From contig JARYGU010000003.1 of NCBI GenBank assembly GCA_033795365.1, positions 310,001-374,000 of the forward strand: a stretch of DNA of 64,000 nt, in the 5' to 3' direction. Below, in pieces: positions 52,056-60,538 of this stretch. Origin of the DNA: JARYGU01 sp033795365. Its GTDB lineage: Bacteria; Pseudomonadota; Alphaproteobacteria; Rhizobiales; Rhizobiaceae. The notes under the pieces are model-generated. The model was not told the origin of the DNA. It saw nothing but the letters and a program-made list of their open reading frames with translations, and made no database searches. The position numbers and the translations under genes were made by a program. Each line of letters starts with the position of its first letter. The stretch's first letter is position 1.

Positions 52056-52663
52056 TTATGCGGCCATAGCTGGTGCGTCCAGCATGGCGTAGTATCGTTC
52101 TTCTGCCTCTGCAGGCGGGATATTCTCGATGGTTCCAGAAGACGGCGGTAGTTGAACCAGTCGACCCATTCGAGCGTGGCGAACTCCACGGCTTCGAAGT
52201 TGCGCCATGGTGCTCGCCGATGGATGACCTCGGCCTTGTAAAGACCGTTGATCGTTTCGGCGAGAGCATTGTCGTAACTGTCGCCAACGCTTCCGACAGA
52301 CGGCTCGATGCCCGCCTCCGCCAGCCGTTCGGAATAGCGAATGGACACATATTGCGAGCCGCGGTCGGAATGATGAACCAGCCCGCCACGTTTGACGGGC
52401 CGCCGATCATGAAGCGCCTGGTCGAGGGCATCGAGCACAAAGCTCGCATGGGCCGTTCGGCTTGCCCGCCAACCGACGATACGGCGGGCGAAGGCATCAA
52501 TGACGAAGGCCACGTAAACGAAGCCCTGCCAGGTCGCGACATAGGTGAAATCGGATGTACGCTTGGCGATAACCTCATAATAGGTGGACGGGGCAATCGG
52601 CAGCAGTCTGCAGATCGGCTCGACTCCGAGCACCGCGCGGTGTTCGTCGATGAAGGAAATCAT
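52056..52663 (-). pseudogene. IS3 family transposase OrfB, internal deletion and frameshift
   Basis: The start MISFIDEHRAVLGVEPICRL and APSTYYEVIAKR is followed directly by SDFTYVATWQGFVYVAFVID, skipping the roughly 85 residues normally between them. The rve integrase core is then intact up to the catalytic-region motifs HHSDRGSQYVSIRYSERLAE and SYDNALAETINGLYKAEV. A one-base deletion after LLEP shifts the last 25 codons; restored, they read NIPPAEAEERYYAMLDAPAM and end at 52056. The first catalytic Asp remains but part of the N-terminal region is lost, so it is inactive. Confidence 0.88.
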
Positions 52664-52987
52664 CGCTTCAGTGGGCGGTCGAGCTCCGCCTGGGCAAAAT
52701 ACGCCGAGGCTTTGCGTAAAATCTCATTCGCCTGACGAAGCTCGCGGTTCTCCCGCTCCAGAGCCTTCATCTTCTCCGCCACATCACTCGGCAACCTGCA
52801 CGCTTGCCGCTGTCGACCTCGGCCTTCTTAACCCATTCATGGAGGGTATGCGCCGAGCAGCCGATCTTGGCCGCTATCGATGATACCGTCGCCCAGCGCG
52901 ATGAGTGTTCGGCTTCATGTCCGTCACCATCCGAACAGCGCGGGCGCGGACTTCAGGAGAAAATTTGTTCGTCGTTTTGCTTGTCAT
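52664..52987 (-). pseudogene. IS3 family transposase OrfA, frameshifted
   Basis: Starting at 52987, the codons give KFSPEVRARAVRMVTDMKPN, then run into a stop. In the other frames the rest of a normal OrfA can be read: CSAHTLHEWVKKAEVDSGK-like sequence and MKALERENRELRQANEILRK with ASAYFAQAELDRP. At least two frameshifts separate these parts. Confidence 0.8.
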
Positions 52988-53010
52988 AGACCCTACTTCT
53001 CACAAGTTGG

Positions 53011-53037
53011 GGTCTCCGGCAAAGCCGGGGCGGTTCA
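53011..53037 (-). repeat. IS3 terminal inverted repeat, right
   Basis: Complement of the left repeat, 25 of 27 positions matching. It marks the 5' end of the element relative to its transposase genes. Confidence 0.85.
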
Positions 53038-53680
53038 GTCAAAGCTCGCTCGACCTTCCGGAGTTGCGAAAATCCAATAGACATTTGTATTTCTCGCAGT
53101 GTTTCACTGAAACAATATTGCCTGCCTGTTGTCACTTGGATCTACCAGAGATGTAACGGGTGGTGCCAAGCACTATCGTGACTGCAGATTTCCGCGTCGG
53201 CGAACGTTGCTGTGTCGAAGCGGAGTTTGCGGTGTCCTTCCTGGCTCACATGAGCGGATGGCCACAACAACCAGCGGCACTGTTGGAGGATCTACAGCGC
53301 CAGATTGATGCTGCACCGTGTTGGTGGCTGGCAAGCCCGCTCACGGGTATGGGATACGCGGGGCAATTGAGAAGAAGGAGCGTGGAGTTCACACACTCTT
53401 CAATTTGATCAGGATTGGCGAGTGTCGCTTTCATCAGAAACCTTCTGCCGCAGTGTGGACAAAACGCCAGGTGGCCCGAGCCTGGCCTGCGGTGCCGTCA
53501 TCCACAGCGGGGGAGTATTGCGCTTGGTCAAGCAGCTTCAAACGTTGGGAATACCGTCGACTGAAGATGATCATGACCTGCAGGCAGGGCGGCGCAGAGA
53601 TTGAAAAGGGCCGCCCATAACCGCGATGCAGTGCGGCTATGGGAGGAGATAGGCTGACTCACCCCGTGGCCTGAGAAAGG
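53038..53680. other. Non-coding gap between IS3 and the second molybdenum hydroxylase
   Basis: About 640 bp. Overlapping short frames (for example plus 53160-53408 and 53318-53620) show no recognisable domain and look like scrambled or decayed sequence. The right end holds a terminator-like hairpin (53604-53643) for the operon that ends at 53681. Confidence 0.5.
53604..53643 (-). terminator. Probable rho-independent terminator of the molybdenum hydroxylase operon
   Basis: On the minus strand, CCCATA (53643-53638) pairs with TATGGG (53619-53614), and CCGC/GCGG continue the stem after one mismatch, with an 8-base loop; CGGCCC then leads into TTTT (53607-53604). It lies about 40 bp after the stop at 53681. 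Confidence 0.6.
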
Positions 53681-55900
53681 TCAGGCTTTCAGTGCCGCCT
53701 TCACTCGCTCTGGGATGAACGGATAGTGCCGAAGCCGCACGCCCCCTGTAAGCCGGGCGACGGCATTGGCGATCGCCGGGCCGGTAGGCGGCAGCCCCGC
53801 CTGTCCGATGCCGCCGAACGGACTGCCTGGCGTAGGTACCACGGAGACCTCGATCTCTGGCGCCTCGGACATGCGGATGACCCGGTAGGTGTCGAAATTC
53901 GACTCCTGCACCTCGCCATCGACAACGTTGATCTGTTCGAACAGTGCATGGCCAGTACCATTGGTAATCCCTGTAATCATCATGGCCTCGATATGGAGCG
54001 GCTGGATCGCCACCCCTGGATCGATGGCGCACCAGACCTTATGCACCCGGATCTCGCCGGTGTCCCGGTTAAGCGAGATCTCAGCGACCTGTGCGCAATG
54101 CGAGCCAAACGCGTCGGAGTAAGCAATGCCAAGCCCGCGGCCGTTGCGTGCCCGATCCCATTCGGCCATACGGGCAGCAGTCTCAATCACGTTTTGCGCA
54201 CGAGGCTGATCCTTCAGAAGCTCCAGCCGCAACGCGACGGGATCGATGCCTCTGGCGGCGGCGATCTCGTCGATAACGCATTCGATTGCGAACCTTGTAT
54301 AGCCGACCCCCACTGCGAACCAAAACCCGATGGCAAGCCCGTTATCCTGGCGCAGATATTCAATTTGATGGGAGGGGATGGCGTAGTTGAACTTGGCACC
54401 CTCGGTCACCACGTCGTCGTGCCCGCCCGCCTCCGCGAACACCGGCGGCAATGTTCGTGCAAAAATGGAGTCCGCCACGATCCTGTGCCGCCAGCCGACA
54501 ATGTTCCCCTCAGCATCAAGCCCGACCTTGACGTGCTGCGCCTCGAGCGGTCGGAACTTGTCGTGCCGGACGTCATCCTCGCGGCTCCAGATGACCTTGA
54601 CTGGCCGCCCCTCCGCCGCCTTGGCCAGCGACACGGCATCGATGATGAAGTCGGCCTCTGCCTTGCGTCCGAAACCGCCGCCAAGCAGTGTCGTGTTGAC
54701 CTTCACCTTGTCGGGCGTTGTGCCAACGACCTCCGCGGCGAAACCCTGCGTGCCCGTCGGCCCCTGGGTCGGCGCCCAGATCTCGACTCTGTCACCGGTC
54801 ACGAGCGCGGTGGCGTTCATCGGCTCCATGGTGGCATGGGCGACGTGATCGCTCATATAGTCGACTTCTATCACCGTCGCGGCACCGGCGATCGCGGCCT
54901 CAGCGTCACCATTGGTGTGCGCGGCAACGCCTTGCCGGCCGAAGTCGCGGCCGACGGCGCGGTATTCGTCGAGCAGCCGCTGACTCGTGTAGTTGCGGAC
55001 CCGCGATGTCGTGCTCCAGGTGACGTTGAGCAGGTCTTTCGCACGCCTGGTCGCTTCAACCGTCTCACCGATGATGCCGACGCCGTAGGGCAGTGGGACG
55101 ATATGGGTGATGCCCGGCACGCCCCGCGCTTCGGTGTCGTCGATGGCTTCCGGCCGCTCGTCTTGGACCGGCGCCCGCAGAACCGCCCCGTAAAGCATGT
55201 CTGGAAGCTGAACGTCGATACCGTAGACTGCGGCTCCGTTGATTTTCGAGGGGACGTCGATCCGCGGGATTGATCGGCTCCCGATATAGCGCCACCTGTC
55301 GCTTGGCTTTAGATCAGCCTCTGTTGCCTGCGGCAGCGGATCCGGAAGCACCACCCTGGCGGCGATCTCACCGTAGTCAAGCGCCCGGCCCGAGGATGAG
55401 TGCACCACTCTGTTGGGCTCGGTCGTGAGTTCCCTCACTGGCACGTTCAGCATGTCGGCCGCGGTCGCCATAAGGATCAGGCGGGTCTGGGCACCGGTCA
55501 GGCGAAGCAGCGCATTATAGCCGCGTGTCGACTCGCTGCCACCGGTGAGCTGAATCCCGTAGAAGCCGGGATTGCCGTAGGTCTCCGCATCGGAGGGGGC
55601 CTGCACCACCCGCACACGGTTCCAATCGGCATCTAGCTCCTCGGCGACGAGCAGCGGCAGCGTCGTCGTGATGCCCTGACCCATTTCGACGGCGGGCGCA
55701 ATAATGCTGACCGCGCCGTCCGTCGCGATCGTGACCCAGGCGTTGGGACGGAAATCACCCTCGGCGACGGGGGCGGTAGCCGCGCCATGGACAAGGTCGG
55801 GCAGGCCCGCGAACGCGACAGCGATGCCGAGGCTGCCGGCCGCGACGAGAAAACTACGCCGCGAAAGTGCGCGACTTTGAGGTTCTAAGGTCAGGTTCAT
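53681..55900 (-). CDS. Xanthine dehydrogenase family molybdopterin-binding subunit (Tat-exported), second system
   Basis: This 739-residue catalytic subunit has a twin-arginine leader LSRRSFLVAAGSLGIAVAFA. Landmarks are PAVEMGQGITTTLPLLVAEE near 69, YGIDVQLPDMLYGAVLRAPV near 227, HATMEPMNATALV near 354, GGGFGRKAEADF near 404, RPVKVIWSREDDVRHDKFRP near 428 and FGGIGQAGLPPTGPAIANAV near 697. In the last motif the usual GE that carries the catalytic Glu of this family reads GQAG, a notable difference from the copy at 35757 (GGAGEPG). It forms an operon with the iron-sulfur subunit and cytochrome c encoded upstream, so electrons probably go to the respiratory chain. The substrate is unknown. Confidence 0.93.
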   Translation of the reverse strand: MNLTLEPQSRALSRRSFLVAAGSLGIAVAFAGLPDLVHGAATAPVAEGDFRPNAWVTIATDGAVSIIAPAVEMGQGITTTLPLLVAEELDADWNRVRVVQAPSDAETYGNPGFYGIQLTGGSESTRGYNALLRLTGAQTRLILMATAADMLNVPVRELTTEPNRVVHSSSGRALDYGEIAARVVLPDPLPQATEADLKPSDRWRYIGSRSIPRIDVPSKINGAAVYGIDVQLPDMLYGAVLRAPVQDERPEAIDDTEARGVPGITHIVPLPYGVGIIGETVEATRRAKDLLNVTWSTTSRVRNYTSQRLLDEYRAVGRDFGRQGVAAHTNGDAEAAIAGAATVIEVDYMSDHVAHATMEPMNATALVTGDRVEIWAPTQGPTGTQGFAAEVVGTTPDKVKVNTTLLGGGFGRKAEADFIIDAVSLAKAAEGRPVKVIWSREDDVRHDKFRPLEAQHVKVGLDAEGNIVGWRHRIVADSIFARTLPPVFAEAGGHDDVVTEGAKFNYAIPSHQIEYLRQDNGLAIGFWFAVGVGYTRFAIECVIDEIAAARGIDPVALRLELLKDQPRAQNVIETAARMAEWDRARNGRGLGIAYSDAFGSHCAQVAEISLNRDTGEIRVHKVWCAIDPGVAIQPLHIEAMMITGITNGTGHALFEQINVVDGEVQESNFDTYRVIRMSEAPEIEVSVVPTPGSPFGGIGQAGLPPTGPAIANAVARLTGGVRLRHYPFIPERVKAALKA

Positions 55901-55903
55901 GGC

Positions 55904-56356
55904 TCAGCCCTCCTGTGCTGCGCGCTGGATCGCGCTGATGATGCGAATATAGGTCCCGCAGCGACAGATATTGCCGTCCATATGCGCGATGATCTCGTCG
56001 CGGGTGGGATTCGGTGTGGTTCTGAGGAGGGAGGCCGCCTGCATGATCTGCCCGGACTGGCAGTAGCCGCATTGCGGCACCTGCTCGGCGATCCACGCCT
56101 TCTGCAGCGGATGGCTGGTGTCCGGTGACAGGCCCTCGATCGTCGTGATCTCCTTGCCGGCGACATCCTCAAGGAAGGTCTGACAGGAGCGTGTCGGCTC
56201 GCTATCGACGTGGACGGTGCAGGCTCCGCATTGCGCGATTCCGCAGCCGAACTTCGTGCCGGTGAGCTTTAGATGTTCCCGGATTACCCAAAGAAGCGGT
56301 GTATCGGGTTCGGCGGCGACATTGATCGCGCGCCCGTTAATGGTGAAGGCTGTCAT
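55904..56356 (-). CDS. (2Fe-2S)-binding subunit of molybdenum hydroxylase, second system
   Basis: This 150-residue protein has CGIAQCGACTVHVDSE near 38 and Cys in TRSCQTFL for the first [2Fe-2S] cluster, and VPQCGYCQSGQIM near 96 and DGNICRCGTYIRIISAI near 126 for the second. The ATG at 56356 gives the family-typical MTAFTINGR start. It lies 3 bp before the catalytic subunit and 19 bp after the cytochrome c gene. Confidence 0.93.
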   Translation of the reverse strand: MTAFTINGRAINVAAEPDTPLLWVIREHLKLTGTKFGCGIAQCGACTVHVDSEPTRSCQTFLEDVAGKEITTIEGLSPDTSHPLQKAWIAEQVPQCGYCQSGQIMQAASLLRTTPNPTRDEIIAHMDGNICRCGTYIRIISAIQRAAQEG

Positions 56357-56375
56357 GAGTGCTGCTCCTTGATCT

Positions 56376-56807
56376 TTAATCGGCCGATTGGCCTTCGAGG
56401 TACTGGATGATCGCCGCTCGCTGGGTTGCATTGGGGATCGCGACAGTCATTCGCGTGCCGCGAAGCATGCGAGCCGGCGCCGCGAGAAAGGTGTCGAGGG
56501 TTCGGCTATCCCAGGTGATGCCGGAAGACCGCATTGCGTCTGAGTAGGTGGCGCCTTCGACGGTTCCGGCAGCCCGGCCGATCAGGCCTGAAAGGTGCGG
56601 ACCCGCCTTGTTCTGACCGGCCTCCACGCTGTGGCAGGTGGCGCAGCGTTGCTGAAACAGGCGCGTTCCGTCCGCATTCTGGGCGGTGGTCGAAAACGGA
56701 AAGAACAGTCCGACAATAGGCAAAAGGATCGTTAGCAGAGCGCCGACCTGTCCTTTGATGCGATTAGATGCAGGTGCAGCTGTGGCATAAATCGTGGTGC
56801 AGATCAC
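56376..56807 (-). CDS. Class I cytochrome c, electron acceptor of the molybdenum hydroxylase
   Basis: This 143-residue exported monohaem cytochrome has a signal sequence (GALLTILLPIVGLFFPFSTT, cleavage near AQ), the haem-binding CATCHS motif near 57, GPHLSGLIGRAAGT near 72 and the distal Met in TRMTVAIPN near 121. The GTG at 56807 was chosen because GGAGG lies 7 bases upstream; a TTG further up at 56831 would put that ribosome binding site inside the gene. It is the first gene of the three-gene operon and probably accepts electrons from the iron-sulfur subunit in the periplasm. Confidence 0.9.
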   Translation of the reverse strand: MICTTIYATAAPASNRIKGQVGALLTILLPIVGLFFPFSTTAQNADGTRLFQQRCATCHSVEAGQNKAGPHLSGLIGRAAGTVEGATYSDAMRSSGITWDSRTLDTFLAAPARMLRGTRMTVAIPNATQRAAIIQYLEGQSAD

Positions 56808-57197
56808 TGTATCGCCTCCGTAGTCAGGCAATACGATAGATATACCGGTGAAGACGATCTATGCTTGGAAATCCGCGATATCTTTTCGATCGTCCGGAAA
56901 CGACACTTGAGATCTCTGATAGATGTGCTCGCTGCGACGGCTGCGTAAGGCGAACGGGCGCCCGCCCCTCCTACCGCTTTATTATCTTCACACCGAGCGG
57001 CTGGCGCGATGTCTGGGGCATCCCCGTCCTTGCGTATCGGCGAATTCTCGGACGCGGCCGACGTAATGCCATGTTCTGCAAGGGCGTGACGCCGGCGCGT
57101 GGCATCCGCTTTACGGCGACGACGCCGGGCACTGAGGAATGTATAACTCCGTTAATTTTCTACTAGGCCCGAAAGCAGAGCTGTCGTCTCGTTCCGC
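56808..57197. other. Intergenic region
   Basis: 390 bp between the cytochrome c start and the end of the next minus-strand operon. A plus frame at 56861-57166 has no recognisable domain. The promoter of the molybdenum hydroxylase operon should lie in the left part. No clear terminator for the permease gene was seen. Confidence 0.4.
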
Positions 57198-58010
57198 TCA
57201 CGATCTCCAATACGACCTCGACCAACTGCGCGCCTTGCTGCCGCTCTTCCAGGGCGTCAGGAGATATTCGACCGCGACCACCAGCAGGAATGCGGCGATA
57301 CCGAGGGCGGCAAGGAAGACGATCGCTGCGAAGGTGCCGGCTGTGTTGAGACGCGAATTCGCCTGCAGCAGGTAGGCGCCGATGCCGCCGCTGGTGGATG
57401 CCGTCCATTCGGCGATCACAGCGCCGGTGACGCTGAAGGTGGCGGACAGCTTCAGGGCGGAAAACAGCGGCGAATAGGTTGCCGGGAGCTTCACATGGCG
57501 GAAGGTGCTGAATTTCGAGGCGCCCATGGAGCGCACGAGGTTCAGCACGTCCCCGTCGACCGAGGCCAGCCCGTCGAGCACATTGACGACGACCGGGAAG
57601 AAGACGACGAGCGCGACGATGACGAGCTTCGGCGCCAGTCCGAAACCGAGCCAGATGGTCAGCGCAGCCGAGATCGCGATGATCGGGATCGCCTGGCTGA
57701 GGATGAGAATCGGATAGAGGATGCCGCGCACGGTGCGCGACATGTCCATCAGCACGGCGAAGACGAAGCCGGTTCCCGCGCCGAGCGTGAAGCCGAGCAG
57801 GAACTCGAGGAATGTGACGCCGAAGCCTTTGACGAGCGTCTGCCAGTCCTCGGAGATATGGTTCGTCACATCGAAGGGCGAGGGCATGACATAGCGTGGC
57901 ACTTCGTAGAACCAGACGAGGGAGGCCCAGGCTGTGACGACCAGAAGCAGTGCCGCAAGCGGATAAAAGACTTTGAGGAGCGGGCTTCTGTTGACCGATG
58001 TGTCAGGCAC
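57198..58010 (-). CDS. ABC transporter permease, NitT/TauT/ThiX-like
   Basis: This 270-residue inner-membrane permease starts with a membrane helix (PLAALLLVVTAWASLVWFYE), has about six helices in all, and the coupling loop LNLVRSMGASKFSTFRHVKL near 165. The start overlaps the ATPase stop by 8 bases. It is the last gene of the run M20-SBP-M24-ATPase-permease. The C-terminal end is basic and slightly longer than usual. Confidence 0.92.
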   Translation of the reverse strand: MPDTSVNRSPLLKVFYPLAALLLVVTAWASLVWFYEVPRYVMPSPFDVTNHISEDWQTLVKGFGVTFLEFLLGFTLGAGTGFVFAVLMDMSRTVRGILYPILILSQAIPIIAISAALTIWLGFGLAPKLVIVALVVFFPVVVNVLDGLASVDGDVLNLVRSMGASKFSTFRHVKLPATYSPLFSALKLSATFSVTGAVIAEWTASTSGGIGAYLLQANSRLNTAGTFAAIVFLAALGIAAFLLVVAVEYLLTPWKSGSKARSWSRSYWRS

Positions 58011-58788
58011 GGGCAGCCTCCTCGTTTGTAGGTGATGCGTTCTGGTAGATGGTGGAGAGGATAAGCTGCTTTAGTTCCACGAACTCCGGGCGCGTGAGGC
58101 TGGAGACGGGACGCGGACGCTCGATCGGCACGTCGATGATCTCGTGAATGCGCCCGGGTCGAGGCGTCATCACCACCACGCGGTCGGCGAGGAAGATCGC
58201 CTCGTCGATATCGTGGGTCACGAAGACGATAGTGCGCTTCTCCTTCTCCCAGACACTGAGCAGCCATTGCTGCATGGAAAGGCGAGTCTGGCTGTCGAGC
58301 GCGCCGAAGGGCTCGTCGAGCAGCATCACGTCGTGATGCATGGCAAGCGTGCGCATCAGCGCCACGCGCTGGCGCATGCCGCCAGAAAGAGCGGCCGGAT
58401 AGTGATTGATGAAGTCGCCGAGCCCGTAGCGTCGGGCGAGCGCCACGCCCTCTTCGCACTGGGCGCGCGACGCGCCGCCCTTCAGCACGGCGCCAAGCAT
58501 GATATTGTCGAGCACCGTGCGCCAAGGCAGCAGCAGGTCCTTCTGCAGCATGTATCCGACATGGCCGGACTTGTTGGTCACGTCCTTTCCATCGATCAGC
58601 ACGTGCCCGCTGCTCGGCTCAAGCACACCGGCGATGATGTTGAACATCGTGCTCTTGCCGCAGCCGGAAGGGCCGACAACGGAGATGAATTCACCGGTCT
58701 TGACCGAGAGATCGGTCGGGGCCAGTGCGGTCACGTCCCCGAAGGTCCGGAACACGGATTTCAGGGCGAGCTTTTCGGTAGGTTCCAT
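58003..58788 (-). CDS. ABC transporter ATP-binding protein, NitT/TauT type
   Basis: This 261-residue ATPase has Walker A GPSGCGKST near 40, Q-loop YMLQKDLLLPWRT near 79, signature LSGGMRQR near 134, Walker B VMLLDEPFGALD near 154 and H-loop VTHDIDEAIFLAD near 190. All catalytic residues are present. It belongs to the same subgroup as the ATPase at 2970 but is clearly a separate lineage, with a different importer and neighbours. Confidence 0.93.
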   Translation of the reverse strand: MEPTEKLALKSVFRTFGDVTALAPTDLSVKTGEFISVVGPSGCGKSTMFNIIAGVLEPSSGHVLIDGKDVTNKSGHVGYMLQKDLLLPWRTVLDNIMLGAVLKGGASRAQCEEGVALARRYGLGDFINHYPAALSGGMRQRVALMRTLAMHHDVMLLDEPFGALDSQTRLSMQQWLLSVWEKEKRTIVFVTHDIDEAIFLADRVVVMTPRPGRIHEIIDVPIERPRPVSSLTRPEFVELKQLILSTIYQNASPTNEEAARA

Positions 58789-58809
58789 GTCTTGCGAAAT
58801 CCGGGTTCG

Positions 58810-59526
58810 TCAGAGCGTCATGCAGCGTTCGCGGCCGAACCAGACGAGATCCTCGACCTTGACGGCGATGCCGTCGCGCGCGGCGAAGGGTTCGATCGCC
58901 CACGCGCCCCACATGGGCGTCCCGTTGCCGGCGTCGATGAACTGGTGGAGATAGGCTGCGCCCGCAGTCAGGGAATGGCCGATATTGCCGAGCTGGTCGA
59001 GCAGGACATATCCCTCGGCGACAAGCCGTTCGTGGCTCATCCCGAAAAGCTCGCTGGCGGGCATGCCCGGCCGGCATTTTTCCAGCGTCTCATAGTGGAT
59101 GGCCTCAAGATCCGAAAGCGCCTTTCGGGCCTCCGGCCAATAGCCTATGACAGCGCAGCGGGTGCAATCCCCCCAGGAGCCGTCGCCCGTGATCGGGTGT
59201 ACATCGACCATCAGCACGTCGCGCTCGGTGGCTCGCAATGTCGTCGGCGGATTCGTCGGGAAGCAGACGAGCGTGTTCTCGCCGAGCCCGACATTGGTGA
59301 TTGTCCAGACATGCTCGACGCCCTGTGCGACCAAGTAATCGCTGACGGCAAGCTCGACCTCCTGCTCGCTGACGCCGGCGGCGGCAACGGCGAGGCCTGT
59401 CGCCGCCGCGCCCTTCGCGATCCTTTGGGCTGCCACCAGTCCGGGTGGCGGCGTGTCCGAGACGTCCGGGCCGGGTCGATAGGTCCAGGCGGGAACGACG
59501 CGGCGAAAAGGGGTGGTGGCGGTCAT
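58810..59526 (-). CDS. M24 family metallopeptidase-like protein (creatinase/prolidase C-domain)
   Basis: This 238-residue protein consists essentially of the M24 pita-bread domain without the N-terminal domain of prolidases. Probable metal ligands are in MVDVHPITGDGSWGDCTR (two Asp near 130-140), NIGHSL (His near 184), WAIEPF (Glu near 212) and the late KVEDLVWF (Glu near 225). Such short M24 proteins include creatinase- and aminopeptidase-like hydrolases acting on C-N bonds. It is encoded between the ATPase and the binding protein of one importer, an unusual place for a peptidase, so it probably acts on the imported compound. Confidence 0.85.
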   Translation of the reverse strand: MTATTPFRRVVPAWTYRPGPDVSDTPPPGLVAAQRIAKGAAATGLAVAAAGVSEQEVELAVSDYLVAQGVEHVWTITNVGLGENTLVCFPTNPPTTLRATERDVLMVDVHPITGDGSWGDCTRCAVIGYWPEARKALSDLEAIHYETLEKCRPGMPASELFGMSHERLVAEGYVLLDQLGNIGHSLTAGAAYLHQFIDAGNGTPMWGAWAIEPFAARDGIAVKVEDLVWFGRERCMTL

Positions 59527-59542
59527 GTCGGGCTCCGGTCGA

Positions 59543-60538
59543 TTACTGGGCGAAATACTCGTTGGTGAAGTAAGCCGAGGGGGCCTCGAGATTCTTCACC
59601 ACGTCGAACTTCTTGAGTGCTTCGAGAAGCGCCGCCCAATCGCCTTCGTCATTCACCATTAGGCTGTCGTCCATTTCGCCGAACAGCGGGATCGTGTCCT
59701 TCCACTGCTGGTCGATGAATTTGCCTTCATAGGCCTTCGCGTAAACATTGGCAAAGGCGGCGATGCCTTCTTCCGGATTGGCGGCCGCATATTCGATGCT
59801 CTTTCTCGTCGCGCGCAGGAAGGCCTTGGCCTTTTCAGGATTATCCTTCAGCCAAGCCTCGTTTGCCGCAAGCATGAAGATTGGCGTGTTGGGAACCCCG
59901 TGTGCTATCGCCGGCAGGAATTCCGCCTTCTGCTCGCCGGTGGTCTGTATGCCGGTGCCCTCTGCATTGGTGATGCCGGTGATGGCATCGACCCGGTTCT
60001 GCAGCAGCAGCGGCACGGTGTCGTCGGAGGCCGCGGCGGTCTTCACGTCGTCGATCGTCATGCCGCCGTCGGCAAGCATCATGGAAAGCTGCGCGAGCGT
60101 CCAGGCGTCGTTGTAGATGCCGATCGTCTTGCCCTTGAGCTCGGAGATCGTCAGCGGCTTGCCCTCGGGGCTAAGAATGCCCCAGTTGTTGCTGCGGCCA
60201 TAGCGGCCGATGGCGATCACGGGTGCTTGCTGTTCCTTGGCGAAGATGACGTCCATGACGGTGGTAAAGGCGACCTGCGCCTGTCCGGTGCCGAGGAACT
60301 TCATCGTATCGGCGACGGTCGGCGGGGTCACGATCTCGATCACGAGGCCTTCCTCCGCATAGAAGCCCTTCCTGGAACCGAGGATCCACGGGATCCAGAA
60401 ACCGTCCGGAACCGGCCATTCCTGGATGAAAGTCAGCTTTGTCAGATCCTGCGCGACCATCTGTTGCGGCGCGGCGACCATCGTCGCCAGTGCGAGTGTG
60501 GCTGCGGCAAAGCCGCGGCGTGTCAGTTTCATGCTCAT
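59543..60538 (-). CDS. ABC transporter substrate-binding protein, NMT1/ThiY-like
   Basis: This 331-residue periplasmic protein has a leader LTRRGFAAATLALATMVAAP, cleaved near AQ at 29. The mature part has the NMT1/THI5-like pattern LTFIQEWPVPDGFWIPWILG, GFYAEEGLVIEI, TMKFLGTGQAQVAFTTVMDV near 79 and KGKTIGIYNDAWTLAQLS near 135. ThiY-type proteins bind pyrimidine precursors of thiamin; others of the group bind riboflavin-like or aromatic ligands. The aromatic residues near the N-terminus would suit a ring-shaped ligand, which is an inference. Its start overlaps the M20 stop. Confidence 0.92.
   Translation of the reverse strand: MSMKLTRRGFAAATLALATMVAAPQQMVAQDLTKLTFIQEWPVPDGFWIPWILGSRKGFYAEEGLVIEIVTPPTVADTMKFLGTGQAQVAFTTVMDVIFAKEQQAPVIAIGRYGRSNNWGILSPEGKPLTISELKGKTIGIYNDAWTLAQLSMMLADGGMTIDDVKTAAASDDTVPLLLQNRVDAITGITNAEGTGIQTTGEQKAEFLPAIAHGVPNTPIFMLAANEAWLKDNPEKAKAFLRATRKSIEYAAANPEEGIAAFANVYAKAYEGKFIDQQWKDTIPLFGEMDDSLMVNDEGDWAALLEALKKFDVVKNLEAPSAYFTNEYFAQ

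Larger units (their letters stand above)
52017..53037 (-). mobile_element. IS3 family insertion sequence, internally deleted
   Basis: The ends are defined by matching inverted repeats: TGAACCGCCCCGGCTTTACC at 52017 and, on the other strand, TGAACCGCCCCGGCTTTGCC ending at 53037. The element is 1021 bp, shorter than the 1.2-1.3 kb usual for the family, because about 250 bp are missing inside orfB. No target-site duplication is visible at the two outer flanks. Both orfs are broken, so it cannot move by itself but could be mobilised by a relative. Confidence 0.9.

Noticed and set aside
53160..53620. Short plus-strand frames after the IS3 element
   Set aside because: They overlap one another and match nothing recognisable; more likely decayed sequence.
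53726..55273. Long plus-strand frame opposite the second molybdenum hydroxylase
   Set aside because: Antisense shadow of a gene with clear motifs.
56861..57166. Plus-strand frame of 101 codons between the cytochrome c and permease genes
   Set aside because: It has two nearby cysteines (CARCDGC) but no recognisable family, no good ribosome binding site and atypical composition.
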